Positions 27,376-35,376 of a stretch of DNA of 64,000 nt are shown here, in pieces (the stretch's first letter is position 1; every line of letters begins with the position of its first letter). A model generated the notes under the pieces. It was not told where the DNA came from and ran no database searches. It was given only the letters and a program-made list of their open reading frames with translations. The position numbers and the translations under genes were made by a program. This stretch comes from Christiangramia fulva (lineage in GTDB: Bacteria; Bacteroidota; Bacteroidia; Flavobacteriales; Flavobacteriaceae), in NCBI RefSeq assembly GCF_003024155.1, contig NZ_CP028136.1, forward strand, positions 1,674,001-1,738,000, read 5' to 3'.

Positions 27376-27957
27376 ATGAAAACTTTAAGAAATATACTCG
27401 TCCTTTCATTTCTTAGTCTTCTGTTATTCGGAATTGCCTATCCACTGGCGATGACTGCAGTAGGACAGGCAATAGCTCCAAACGCTGCCGATGGAAAGCC
27501 TATTTATCGAAATGACCAACTTGTTGGCTTTGAAAATATCGGCCAAAACTTTAAAAGCAGCCAGTATTTCTGGGGAAGGCCTTCTGCCGTAGATTATGAT
27601 GCATCTTCTACGGGAGGTTCAAATTATGGCCCCACCAATCCGGAATTTCTCGCTCTTGTGCAGCACCGAATCGACACACTAATGGCTTATCATCCATCCA
27701 TAAAAAAGAGTGAAATTCCAGTGGAGCTGGTAACGGCTTCAGGGTCGGGATTAGATCCTCACATCAGCAATGAGGCAGCCTTACTTCAGGTGAACAGGAT
27801 AGCCAAACAACGCAATTTATCCAAAGAAGAATTAAAGAACCTTGTAGATGAACATACTGAAGGAGCTTTATTTGGAATCGCAGGTCCCGAAAATTATGTA
27901 AATGTTTTAAAACTCAATTTGTCTCTGGATGAACTGGAAAAAAATTCAAAAAAATGA
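27376..27957 (+). CDS. kdpC: KdpC, accessory subunit of the Kdp ATPase
   Basis: 193 residues: one N-terminal membrane helix (about 8-30) and a periplasmic domain with the KdpC motifs YFWGRPSAVDYDAS, SGGSNxGP-like TGGSNYGPTNP and GSGLDPHIS. It raises the ATP affinity of KdpB and bridges the subunits. The stop overlaps the start of the porin gene by 4 bp (ATGA), so the two are translationally coupled. Confidence 0.96.
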   Translation: MKTLRNILVLSFLSLLLFGIAYPLAMTAVGQAIAPNAADGKPIYRNDQLVGFENIGQNFKSSQYFWGRPSAVDYDASSTGGSNYGPTNPEFLALVQHRIDTLMAYHPSIKKSEIPVELVTASGSGLDPHISNEAALLQVNRIAKQRNLSKEELKNLVDEHTEGALFGIAGPENYVNVLKLNLSLDELEKNSKK

Positions 27958-29060
27958 AAAATTTAATCATAGCCGTTTTTACCATTTTTTCAGCAGGCGA
28001 GGTTCTGGCGCAGGAAGTGGAGGAAAGTAAAACAAGCTTAAAATTGTCGGGATATGCCGATGTGTATTATGCAAATTTCAGCAACGATATGGAACCTAAT
28101 GAATTCCAACCCTATACCACGGTGGCTCCCAGGGATGCAAGATTTGGGCTCAATATAGCCCAAACAAGCCTTGCATACACTTCAGAAAAAGTGAGAGGAA
28201 ACATAAGCCTGCACTGGGGTGATATCCCCCAGGCCACGTGGTCTTCAGAGTTTACCAACATACAGGAAGCAAATATTGGAATAAGATTAAAAGGCGACTG
28301 GTGGCTGGATGCCGGATTTTTTACCACCCATATCGGTACAGAGAGCTTCCTTCCAAAGAATAATTTCTTAAGCTCTACTGCTATCGCTACGTACAATGAA
28401 CCTTTTTACCAGGCGGGGGCGAAACTCAGCTATTCCGGTTCTGAAAAGTGGTATGGAGAGTTATGGGTAGTCAATGGCTACAATTACTTCCTTGATGTTA
28501 ATGATGCCAAATCGGTAGGAATTCTGCTAAGCTATAATTTTAATGATAATACCAGCCTTACCTACACCAATCTGTTTGGAAAGGAGTTGCCTTCGGGATC
28601 GGGCGATGATGCCTTCCGAACCTACCATAATTTATATCTGAATGCTCATTTCGCTGATAAGTGGTTCCTTCAGGTAGGGGGTGATATCGGAACACAGTCC
28701 CATTCGGGGCTCAGCACCCCAGAAGAGACTGCCATTATGTACAATGCTCTCGCTACACTGCGTTATCAGGTAAATGATAAATTATCTTTTACCGGAAGGG
28801 GAGAACTCTTCAATGATGAAAATGGTTTTATTAGCGGTTTGCTTCCTTCTTCCAATGATCGTCCTCAAGGTCTCGAAATGTGGGGTATCACCATGGGTTC
28901 CGAATTCCGGCCCATTGCACATGCTTACATCCGGGGCGAGACCAGGTTTTTACATCTCAATGAAGATATTAGCTTTTTTGAGGGTGATCTTGATCCTAAT
29001 AAAAGATGGGAAGTTCTTTTTACCATGGGCTATCAATTTGACAAATTGTTTGAACGGTAA
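27954..29060 (+). CDS. Outer-membrane beta-barrel porin of the kdp operon
   Basis: 368 residues with a signal peptide ending near residue 20 (VLAQE). The rest alternates polar and aromatic residues in strands ending with GYQFDKLFER, typical of a porin-like barrel (DUF1597/BBP2-type outer-membrane protein). Translational coupling to kdpC suggests it admits K+ or other ions through the outer membrane for the pump. That function is inferred from position; the substrate is not visible. Confidence 0.8.
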   Translation: MKNLIIAVFTIFSAGEVLAQEVEESKTSLKLSGYADVYYANFSNDMEPNEFQPYTTVAPRDARFGLNIAQTSLAYTSEKVRGNISLHWGDIPQATWSSEFTNIQEANIGIRLKGDWWLDAGFFTTHIGTESFLPKNNFLSSTAIATYNEPFYQAGAKLSYSGSEKWYGELWVVNGYNYFLDVNDAKSVGILLSYNFNDNTSLTYTNLFGKELPSGSGDDAFRTYHNLYLNAHFADKWFLQVGGDIGTQSHSGLSTPEETAIMYNALATLRYQVNDKLSFTGRGELFNDENGFISGLLPSSNDRPQGLEMWGITMGSEFRPIAHAYIRGETRFLHLNEDISFFEGDLDPNKRWEVLFTMGYQFDKLFER

Positions 29061-29070
29061 TTATTCAATT

Positions 29071-30192
29071 ATGAACGCACATTCACAACCTGATCGATTC
29101 CTCGAACTAATAAAGAAGCGCCGTAAAGGAAGCCTGAAAGTTTATCTTGGAATGATCGCAGGAGTGGGGAAAACGTACCGAATGCTTCAGGAAGCACATG
29201 AGCTCTTGCGACAGGGAGTGGATGTGCGTATAGGTCTGATTGAAACGCATAACCGGGAGGAAACACAGCGCCTTTTGAAGGGAATCCCTCAAATTCCTTT
29301 AAAGGAAACATATTATAAGGGAAAGGTCCTTACAGAAATGGATCTGGAAAGCATTATAGAAAGTCGTCCCGAGATCGTCCTGGTAGATGAGCTTGCCCAT
29401 TCGAACATTCCCGGCAGCCAAAACGAAAAGCGCTGGCAGGATGTAATAGATTTGCTGGAAGAGGGGATCAATGTTATCACCGCTTTTAATGTTCAACACC
29501 TGGAAAGTATGGTCGATCGTGTAGATAGCATTGCGGGAATCGAGGTAAAGGAAACTATTCCCGATCATTTTCTCAAGCATGCCGATGAAGTGGTAAATAT
29601 AGACCTTCCCGCTGAAGATCTAATAAACAGGCTAAAAGATGGAAAAATTTACCAGGGTGAAAGAATAGAAAGGGCATTGAACAATTTCTTTCAGCCGGAG
29701 AAAATTCTTCAACTAAGAGATCTGGCCCTAAGAAAAGTAGCTTCACTTGTAGAGAAGAGAATTGAAAAAAACTTGCCTCCTGATAACCGGTTGAAGCAGG
29801 AGCGTTTTATGGCCTGCATAAGTACCAACTTTGAAAGTGCTAAAAATATTATAAGAAAGACCTCTCGTGTCGCCGATTATTATCAGGCCGAGTGGTATGT
29901 ACTATATATCAAGACAACAGGAGAAGGAACAGAAAAAATAGATTTAAAACTTCAAAGAAAATTAATCAATAACTTTCAGTTCGCCGAAGAATTGGGTGCC
30001 AGGGTTATTACCGTTAAAGAAAATAATATTTCTCTTGCCGTATACCAAAAGGCTTTAGAATTGAAGATCACTAATATTGTAATGGGAAAGCCGCATTACA
30101 CTATTTGGAGGCAAATAAGGGGCAAAAATCACTTTGATAAATTACTTAAACGCCTCATAGATACAGATATAGATGTAATTATAGTTTTTTAA
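29071..30192 (+). CDS. kdpD: KdpD N-terminal sensor half with Usp domain (split KdpD)
   Basis: 373 residues from ATG at 29071. The frame stays open upstream but overlaps the porin gene, and this start gives the canonical KdpD N-terminus. The KdpD domain (about 20-230) has Walker A GMIAGVGKT (27-35) and Walker B with Asp106 (IVLVDELAHSN). A universal-stress-protein-like domain follows (about 250-373). The DUF4118 membrane, HisKA and HATPase parts are missing. A separate HAMP histidine kinase starts 3 bp later and presumably supplies kinase activity. KdpD of this split form is known in Bacteroidota. Confidence 0.9.
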   Translation: MNAHSQPDRFLELIKKRRKGSLKVYLGMIAGVGKTYRMLQEAHELLRQGVDVRIGLIETHNREETQRLLKGIPQIPLKETYYKGKVLTEMDLESIIESRPEIVLVDELAHSNIPGSQNEKRWQDVIDLLEEGINVITAFNVQHLESMVDRVDSIAGIEVKETIPDHFLKHADEVVNIDLPAEDLINRLKDGKIYQGERIERALNNFFQPEKILQLRDLALRKVASLVEKRIEKNLPPDNRLKQERFMACISTNFESAKNIIRKTSRVADYYQAEWYVLYIKTTGEGTEKIDLKLQRKLINNFQFAEELGARVITVKENNISLAVYQKALELKITNIVMGKPHYTIWRQIRGKNHFDKLLKRLIDTDIDVIIVF

Positions 30193-30194
30193 AG

Positions 30195-31976
30195 ATGAAA
30201 ATTAAAACCAAAATAATCCTTTCTTTCGGATTTTTATTCCTCATGATCATCCTTCTAGGATCGGTTGGAAGTTTTTACGTTAGGCAATTGGGAAACGATG
30301 CGGCAGAAATTCTGAAAGAGAATAACCGCAGTTTAATCTATATGGAAAATATAGATAATGACCTTGATGTAATTTTAAAACAAGTGACGGTTGATGATCA
30401 ATTACCTTCTTCTGAAATCATCCCAAATATTGAAGAGAATCTGGAACTTCAAAAGGCCAATATTACCGAGTTGGGAGAAAAAGGTCTCACCGCAGAATTG
30501 GAGAATTCTTTTGGTGCCTTGCTTGCCGCCATGGAGAACGGAAATATGGACCAGATCAAGAGGAATGTTTTCCAGGCAAAGCAGCTCGCCAGGAAAATCT
30601 ATAATTTGAATCAGGAGAAGATCCTGGTAAGAAATGAAAAGGTAACCAAAACGGCCAAAGAGGTGTACATCTATATCACCAGTGTGTCGTTTTGCGCTTT
30701 TGTCATCGCCTTCTTTTTTTCCATTGGAATGCCTGGTTATCTAATCAAACCCATTCAAAGGTTCAATGAAGCCATTAAGAAGATTGCTGCCGGTAATTAT
30801 AGCACACGTATTAAAATAAATAACAACGATGAATTTGGACAGCTTGGGAATTCTTTCAATTTCATGTCGGCTAGGCTGGAAGAATTTGAAAGCAGCAGTT
30901 ATTCAAAGATACTTTCGGAGAAAAAACGTCTTGATTCGGTGATCAATCAAATGAGCGAAGGAATTTTAGGGTTAGATGATCGCAAAAACATCATTTTTGC
31001 TAATAAAAAAATGCTTTCTCTTCTAAATGTAGAGGAATCAAAGGTTAAAGGTAAATATGCTCCCGATATTGCTGTTCATAACGCTCTTTTACATAATCTG
31101 TTAGGACCAATTATGATTAGCAATGGTAAATATTCAACGGAAAGTTCTCCTATTAAAGTTACTGAAAACAATATAGAGAAGCTTTTTTCAAAACAATATT
31201 TTGATATTACAACTACTGCAAATGGAGAATCCAATCTATTAATCGGACATGTAGTAATGCTTCATGATATTACAAATTTCGCTGAAAAAGACAGGGCTAA
31301 AACCCGTTTTATTGCCACTTTAAGTCATGAATTGAAAACTCCCGTTGCCGCAATAGAAATGGGAACCGATCTTTTAAAAAACAGGCAAACAGGAAATCTA
31401 AATGATGAACAGCAAAATTGGCTTGAAGTTATCAATAATAACAATCTCAGGATAAAAAATATTATTAATGAGATTTTAGAATTAGCACAAATTGAAAGCG
31501 GGAGTATTGAGATAAGGAAAGAAAAAATCAGACTGGGAAAAATTTTAGAACTGGCTGTCCAGGCGGTACAACCTTTTCTTCGGAAAAAAGATATTAAAAT
31601 TGAAGTAAATAATCCTACTGAAAATGTGATCCTGGAAGTAGACGGTCAGAAACTAAGTTGGGTCTTGAACAATTTACTTATCAATGCTATCAGATATGCT
31701 CCAAAATCATCCTTGATTTCGGTAAATACATTGCTTTCCGGCAAAGAAGTTAAAATTTCGGTCAGAGATGAAGGTAAAGGTATTACCCAGGAACAAAAAA
31801 ATAACATTTTTAAGCCTTTCTTTAAAGGGAAAAATAAAAATTCGAGCGGAACAGGTTTAGGGTTGGTAATTTCAAAAGAATTCGTAGAGGCCATGGGAGG
31901 AAAAATTGGAGTCACCTCTCAAATTAATGAAGGAGCTGAATTTTGGATAAAATTTAATATTGCGGATAATGAATAA
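30195..31976 (+). CDS. HAMP/PAS sensor histidine kinase partner of the split KdpD
   Basis: 593 residues. Membrane helices at about 7-30 and 158-180 bracket a short periplasmic four-helix sensor region. HAMP (about 180-235), a PAS-like domain (about 245-360), HisKA (TLSHELKTPV, His378) and HATPase_c (NLLINA, GTGLGLV) follow. It starts 3 bp after kdpD and its stop overlaps the apbE start. The first third resembles the kdp genes in base composition and the rest looks more AT-rich. Its receiver partner is probably the island sigma-54 regulator, since no receiver gene lies nearer. Confidence 0.92.
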   Translation: MKIKTKIILSFGFLFLMIILLGSVGSFYVRQLGNDAAEILKENNRSLIYMENIDNDLDVILKQVTVDDQLPSSEIIPNIEENLELQKANITELGEKGLTAELENSFGALLAAMENGNMDQIKRNVFQAKQLARKIYNLNQEKILVRNEKVTKTAKEVYIYITSVSFCAFVIAFFFSIGMPGYLIKPIQRFNEAIKKIAAGNYSTRIKINNNDEFGQLGNSFNFMSARLEEFESSSYSKILSEKKRLDSVINQMSEGILGLDDRKNIIFANKKMLSLLNVEESKVKGKYAPDIAVHNALLHNLLGPIMISNGKYSTESSPIKVTENNIEKLFSKQYFDITTTANGESNLLIGHVVMLHDITNFAEKDRAKTRFIATLSHELKTPVAAIEMGTDLLKNRQTGNLNDEQQNWLEVINNNNLRIKNIINEILELAQIESGSIEIRKEKIRLGKILELAVQAVQPFLRKKDIKIEVNNPTENVILEVDGQKLSWVLNNLLINAIRYAPKSSLISVNTLLSGKEVKISVRDEGKGITQEQKNNIFKPFFKGKNKNSSGTGLGLVISKEFVEAMGGKIGVTSQINEGAEFWIKFNIADNE

Positions 31977-32976
31977 AGCAAAATTTTTAAAATTTTTTAT
32001 TCCGTTGGTTCTTTTAATAATTACTGAGATTTTATTTCTTAATAAAAATTATAATAATCATTATATTACTTTGAAAGGGGATATCTATGGAACTTTTTAT
32101 TCTATCAAATATCGCTCTCATACTAATTTTCAAGAGGGTATAGATTCTATATTTTCTTCCATAGATAATGCCGTCAGCTATTTTAATCCAACATCAGAAA
32201 TCAGCATTTTTAATAAGAATGGCCAGTTTTTACATCCTTCGAAAATATTTCTGGAGCAACTGAATCGCGCCAGGTTTTATTATCAGAAAACACAGGGGGC
32301 TTTTGAACCCACCCTTTCTCCTATAATAGAAGCCTGGGGATTTGGTTTTAGAGCTGGTAATAAACCCACACCTTCACAGGTGGACTCTTTGTTGAACTTA
32401 GTTTCTTTTGAAAAAAATATTTATTTTAATGATACGGTGGTCAAAGCTGTTAAAAAGAACACAACCATTAATTTAACAGCTATGGGTGAAGGATTTACTA
32501 TTGATAAAATTGCTAAATATTTAGATACAAAGAAAATTCAGGATTATAAAGTCGAAATTGGAGGAGAAATTAAATGTCATGGTGTAAATGAAAAAGGTGA
32601 GATCTGGAGAATTGGTATTGAAAACCCAAATTTTAGTTTAGGAAAGGAGGAAAATAGAATCCTAAAAATTGTAAAGCTAGATGATGCTGCTATCAGTACA
32701 TCGGGAAGCTATAGAAAATTTTATTTAGATTCTACGGGACGCAGGCGTCCGCATATTATTGATCCAAAGACTGGGTATCCCGTTTCTCATAACTTGCTTT
32801 CAGCATCCATAAAATGTAAGAGCGCAGAAAAGGCCGATGCTATGGCTACAGCGTGCATGGTTTTAGGGCTTAGAAAATCTATTGACCTGATTAAAGCAGA
32901 TTCCGGATTGGAAGGTTTTTTAATTTATGACGATGAAACAAATACACTTGATACTTGGAAATCGGAAAATTTTTAA
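31969..32976 (+). CDS. apbE: ApbE, FAD:protein FMN transferase
   Basis: About 335 residues from ATG at 31969, which overlaps the kinase stop by 8 bp; a TTG three codons upstream is less likely. An N-terminal hydrophobic helix (about 8-27) without a lipobox Cys anchors it outside the cytoplasm. Family motifs are present: GGEIKCHG, AISTSGSYRKF, HIIDPKTGYPV and ADAMATACMVLG. ApbE attaches FMN to Thr/Ser of target flavoproteins such as NqrB/NqrC or RnfG. No obvious FMN-binding target is in the window, and its link to potassium uptake is unknown. Confidence 0.92.
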   Translation: MNKAKFLKFFIPLVLLIITEILFLNKNYNNHYITLKGDIYGTFYSIKYRSHTNFQEGIDSIFSSIDNAVSYFNPTSEISIFNKNGQFLHPSKIFLEQLNRARFYYQKTQGAFEPTLSPIIEAWGFGFRAGNKPTPSQVDSLLNLVSFEKNIYFNDTVVKAVKKNTTINLTAMGEGFTIDKIAKYLDTKKIQDYKVEIGGEIKCHGVNEKGEIWRIGIENPNFSLGKEENRILKIVKLDDAAISTSGSYRKFYLDSTGRRRPHIIDPKTGYPVSHNLLSASIKCKSAEKADAMATACMVLGLRKSIDLIKADSGLEGFLIYDDETNTLDTWKSENF

Positions 32977-33572
32977 AAGCAATCTTTTATAATCTCCAAA
33001 TTTTTTGTTGCTTCAGGTTTTTACTTTTACTATAACCGATTGAATTAATCAATAAATAAAGAGTTAGTATTTGTGGTCCAAAATGAGGAAGAGGTGTCCC
33101 GTATGTAGGACAACCTATAAAAATACTTGTTTTCTATTGGGACACCGGTGTCCCAATACGGGACAACATACCATTAATAAATAAACATTAAAACATTTAA
33201 ATGAAAAAATAATTATTATTTCGATAGGGTCAAAGTAAATTTTGCCAATTAACTTTCGGCTTCATCATTTTTACGGACTCTGTATTGGAATGGTAGTTTT
33301 AAGAAAAATGATTCAAAAAATGCTCCTAAAAAATTAACAAATAAGGACCTTCCAAGGATGTATCGGATTTATGAAATTTTGTATTTTTAAAAAGCAGCTT
33401 TTGAAAAAAAAAGTTACTCAAACAGGATCGAAATTTATAAAGTCTTCGACTTAGAAATTCCGACCCGTTTTCACCTTGACATGGTAAAAGAAGCTTGAGA
33501 GTTTAAGTTCCTTCGGATCAAACCTCAAGCCTCTTTCGGTTGATTTGACTTTCGCTTATTAAATCAATCGCC
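32977..33572. other. Long intergenic region with palindromes: candidate oriT / control region
   Basis: About 600 bp without a gene, between apbE and the mobilization genes. It holds a perfect 22-bp palindrome (arm ATTGGGACACC, 33136-33157) flanked by the related direct repeats GTGTCCCGTATGTAGGACAA (33094-33113) and GTGTCCCAATACGGGACAAC (33148-33167). An 11-bp hairpin with one bulge, GCTTGAG/CTCAAGC plus GTTT/AAAC, lies at 33493-33530, and TTGATTT/AAATCAA is near 33539-33567. These are typical of nick regions and relaxosome or repressor sites, and their place ahead of mobC-mobA supports an oriT here. Confidence 0.6.
33136..33157. repeat. Perfect 22-bp palindrome in the candidate oriT region
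   Basis: ATTGGGACACC followed at once by its exact reverse complement GGTGTCCCAAT. With no spacer it suits binding by a dimeric protein better than an RNA hairpin. Its right arm also forms part of the GTGTCCC...GGGACAAC direct repeat. Confidence 0.85.
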
Positions 33573-34058
33573 ATGAAGAAAAAACCCGATTCCCAGCTTA
33601 AGCTTTTCAAGCTTAAATTTCCTTTTGAAGAAACTGAAAATCCAAGAAAAAATCCTGACGCTCCAAGAGAGAATTCAACGTCTGAATTCAGTAATTCAAG
33701 ATGTGTGCCTGTGGACACAATCTTGATTGCTCCCGATGGTCGCAATGAAAAAAAGAGGTTTAGGGGGAAAGGTGATCTCGTTAAATTTCGATGCTCCTCC
33801 TTCGAAAAAAAATTATTGCTGATCAAAGCTAAAAAGAGCGGATTAACCCTTAGCGAATATTGCAGAAGAAGTGCTTTCGGATTAGAAATAACGGAAAGGC
33901 TTTCTGATGACCAAATTGCTATTTATAAAACACTGCTGCAATTCCACAACAATTTCAAATGGATCGGAAATATGTTTCGTCGGAAAGATCCTCGTCTTTC
34001 ATCTGCGGTTTATAAACTTGCAGAAGAAATTAAGTCTCACCTTCAAAAAATTGTATGA
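33573..34058 (+). CDS. mobC: MobC-like relaxosome protein (ribbon-helix-helix type)
   Basis: 161 residues. A polar, low-complexity first 65 residues precede a RHH-like segment (VKFRCSSFEKKLLLIKAKKSGLTLSEYCRRSAFG) of MobC/BmgB type, given here only in outline: strand VKFRCS, helices around EKKLLLIKAKKSG and LSEYCRRSA. Helical sequence follows to the end. Such proteins bind oriT and help the relaxase nick. The stop overlaps the relaxase start (ATGA), so the two are coupled. Confidence 0.8.
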   Translation: MKKKPDSQLKLFKLKFPFEETENPRKNPDAPRENSTSEFSNSRCVPVDTILIAPDGRNEKKRFRGKGDLVKFRCSSFEKKLLLIKAKKSGLTLSEYCRRSAFGLEITERLSDDQIAIYKTLLQFHNNFKWIGNMFRRKDPRLSSAVYKLAEEIKSHLQKIV

Positions 34059-34921
34059 TGATTGGAAAAGGAAAATCAATTAGTCATACCCGGGCCTCAA
34101 TGACTTATGGATGGAACCAGGAAAAAGAAGCCAAGGTAGTTTTTAAACAGGAACTCATCGGTGAAACACCTAAAGAGATCACAAAGGAATTTCAGGCCAT
34201 TCAAGAGCTAAATGAAAATTGCCAAAGAAACACTCTATCTTTTGTCTTAAGTCCTACTATTGAAGACGGTCAAAAACTTAGCAACAAACAACTAAAGGAA
34301 ATCTGTAAATCTTTCGTGGAGAAAATGGACCTGGGAGATCACCAGGCAATTGCCTTTGTGCATAAGGATAAAGAACATAAACATATCCATTTATACGTAA
34401 ACCGAATCAATTACCAGGGTCAGGCCTATAATGATAGTTTTATAGGAAAACGTAGCCAATTGATGGCTGAAAAGGTCGCCCTTGAACATAAGTTAGAAAC
34501 GGTAAAGGAGGTGCAAATGGAGAAGCTAATCAATCTAAAGGATATCCGTGCAGAGATCAAAAGAAGACATGATATTGCTTTAAAAAGTTTTCGGCCTAAC
34601 ACTTTTGAAAGATACCAGGAGGCCATGCACTGCAATGGAGTAAGAGTAATCCCTTGTATCAATAAAGCAGAGAAGCTGCAAGGATTTCGTTTTGAGTTTG
34701 ATAAATACAATTTAAAGGGAAGTGAAATTCACCGAAGCATGAGCATGGGCAACATTGCAAAACAACTGGATAAAAACCAGCAGCGTTACAATGAAATAGG
34801 AAAACAACTGGCAGCTAAAATGATCGGGAAAGGTCTGGACGCGGCAGGAAACATACCCCTTAAACTAGCCAAGGAGGTAATCAAGAAAACAATATCTAAG
34901 GGTATGGATTTGGGAATGTAA
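34055..34921 (+). CDS. mobA: MobA/VirD2-like relaxase (MOBP type)
   Basis: 288 residues; the start is ATG at 34055 or 34058. The relaxase domain has the metal-binding triad HKHIHLYVNRI near residues 109-119 and an upstream helix with DHQAIAFVHKDKEHK. The N-terminus (GKGKSISHTRASMTYG) carries the candidate nucleophile Tyr. It should nick oriT and pilot DNA into a recipient using another element's conjugation channel. The protein lacks a helicase or primase domain, as in small Bacteroidota mobilizable elements. Confidence 0.9.
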   Translation: MMIGKGKSISHTRASMTYGWNQEKEAKVVFKQELIGETPKEITKEFQAIQELNENCQRNTLSFVLSPTIEDGQKLSNKQLKEICKSFVEKMDLGDHQAIAFVHKDKEHKHIHLYVNRINYQGQAYNDSFIGKRSQLMAEKVALEHKLETVKEVQMEKLINLKDIRAEIKRRHDIALKSFRPNTFERYQEAMHCNGVRVIPCINKAEKLQGFRFEFDKYNLKGSEIHRSMSMGNIAKQLDKNQQRYNEIGKQLAAKMIGKGLDAAGNIPLKLAKEVIKKTISKGMDLGM

Positions 34922-34932
34922 ATCATAAGGAT

Positions 34933-35238
34933 ATGGCAAAAGTAGAAGAACTAATGGCACTGATGATCGACGAGATCAACAGGTATGAGCAGCTGATTAA
35001 AAAAATGGAAAAGCTGCAGCAGCAAAAAATAGAAATCGATGTAATAAAATTAGAAGAATTCCTAAAAGCTCATGAAAATCAAATGGAGCAGAGCAGAAAC
35101 ATTCTGGAAAAATTTCATCGAAAAATGGAAAAATTAATGGAGGATGCCAATGTATACCCGAAATGGGCGGTGATAGTGTTTATAATTTCTCTTTTAATCA
35201 ATTGCGGATTAATATTCTATATAATCATCCTGTTATAA
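34933..35238 (+). CDS. Mobilization-operon membrane protein with coiled coil
   Basis: 101 residues: a charged helical region (1-75) with heptad-like spacing of Leu/Ile/Met, then one membrane helix (about 78-100, AVIVFIISLLINCGLIFYII). It is 11 bp after the relaxase gene. Similar small coiled-coil/membrane proteins close the mob operons of other Bacteroidota elements; a role in linking the relaxosome to the membrane is a guess. Confidence 0.7.
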   Translation: MAKVEELMALMIDEINRYEQLIKKMEKLQQQKIEIDVIKLEEFLKAHENQMEQSRNILEKFHRKMEKLMEDANVYPKWAVIVFIISLLINCGLIFYIIILL

Positions 35239-35313
35239 AGCTATATACCTATTCATGAAATGAAATCGTATAGAATGAAGTTGAAAAAAATGGAAAATAA
35301 AAAAAATTAAAGT

Positions 35314-35334
35314 TGTTGTACCTATGTTGTACCT
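35314..35334 (+). repeat. Right-end tandem TGTTGTACCT motif (candidate integrase arm site)
   Basis: Identical to 17424-17444, in the same orientation, 42 bp from the right att repeat. Two TGTTGTACCT units separated by one A. Confidence 0.7.
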
Positions 35335-35340
35335 GTAAAT

Positions 35341-35366
35341 AAAAAAGCCGACTCGTAAAAGTCGGC
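35341..35366 (-). terminator. Island-supplied terminator for tRNA-Leu
   Basis: GCCGACT (35347-35353) pairs with AGTCGGC (35360-35366); on the minus strand the stem is followed by a T-run. It lies inside the element, replacing the chromosomal terminator left behind at 17238-17267. Confidence 0.8.
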
Positions 35367-35376
35367 CTTCTCTTGC

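Noticed and set aside
28774..29070. N-terminal extension of the KdpD frame into the porin gene
   Set aside because: The sequence before 29071 is an out-of-frame reading of the porin; the ATG at 29071 gives the normal KdpD N-terminus 10 bp after the porin stop.
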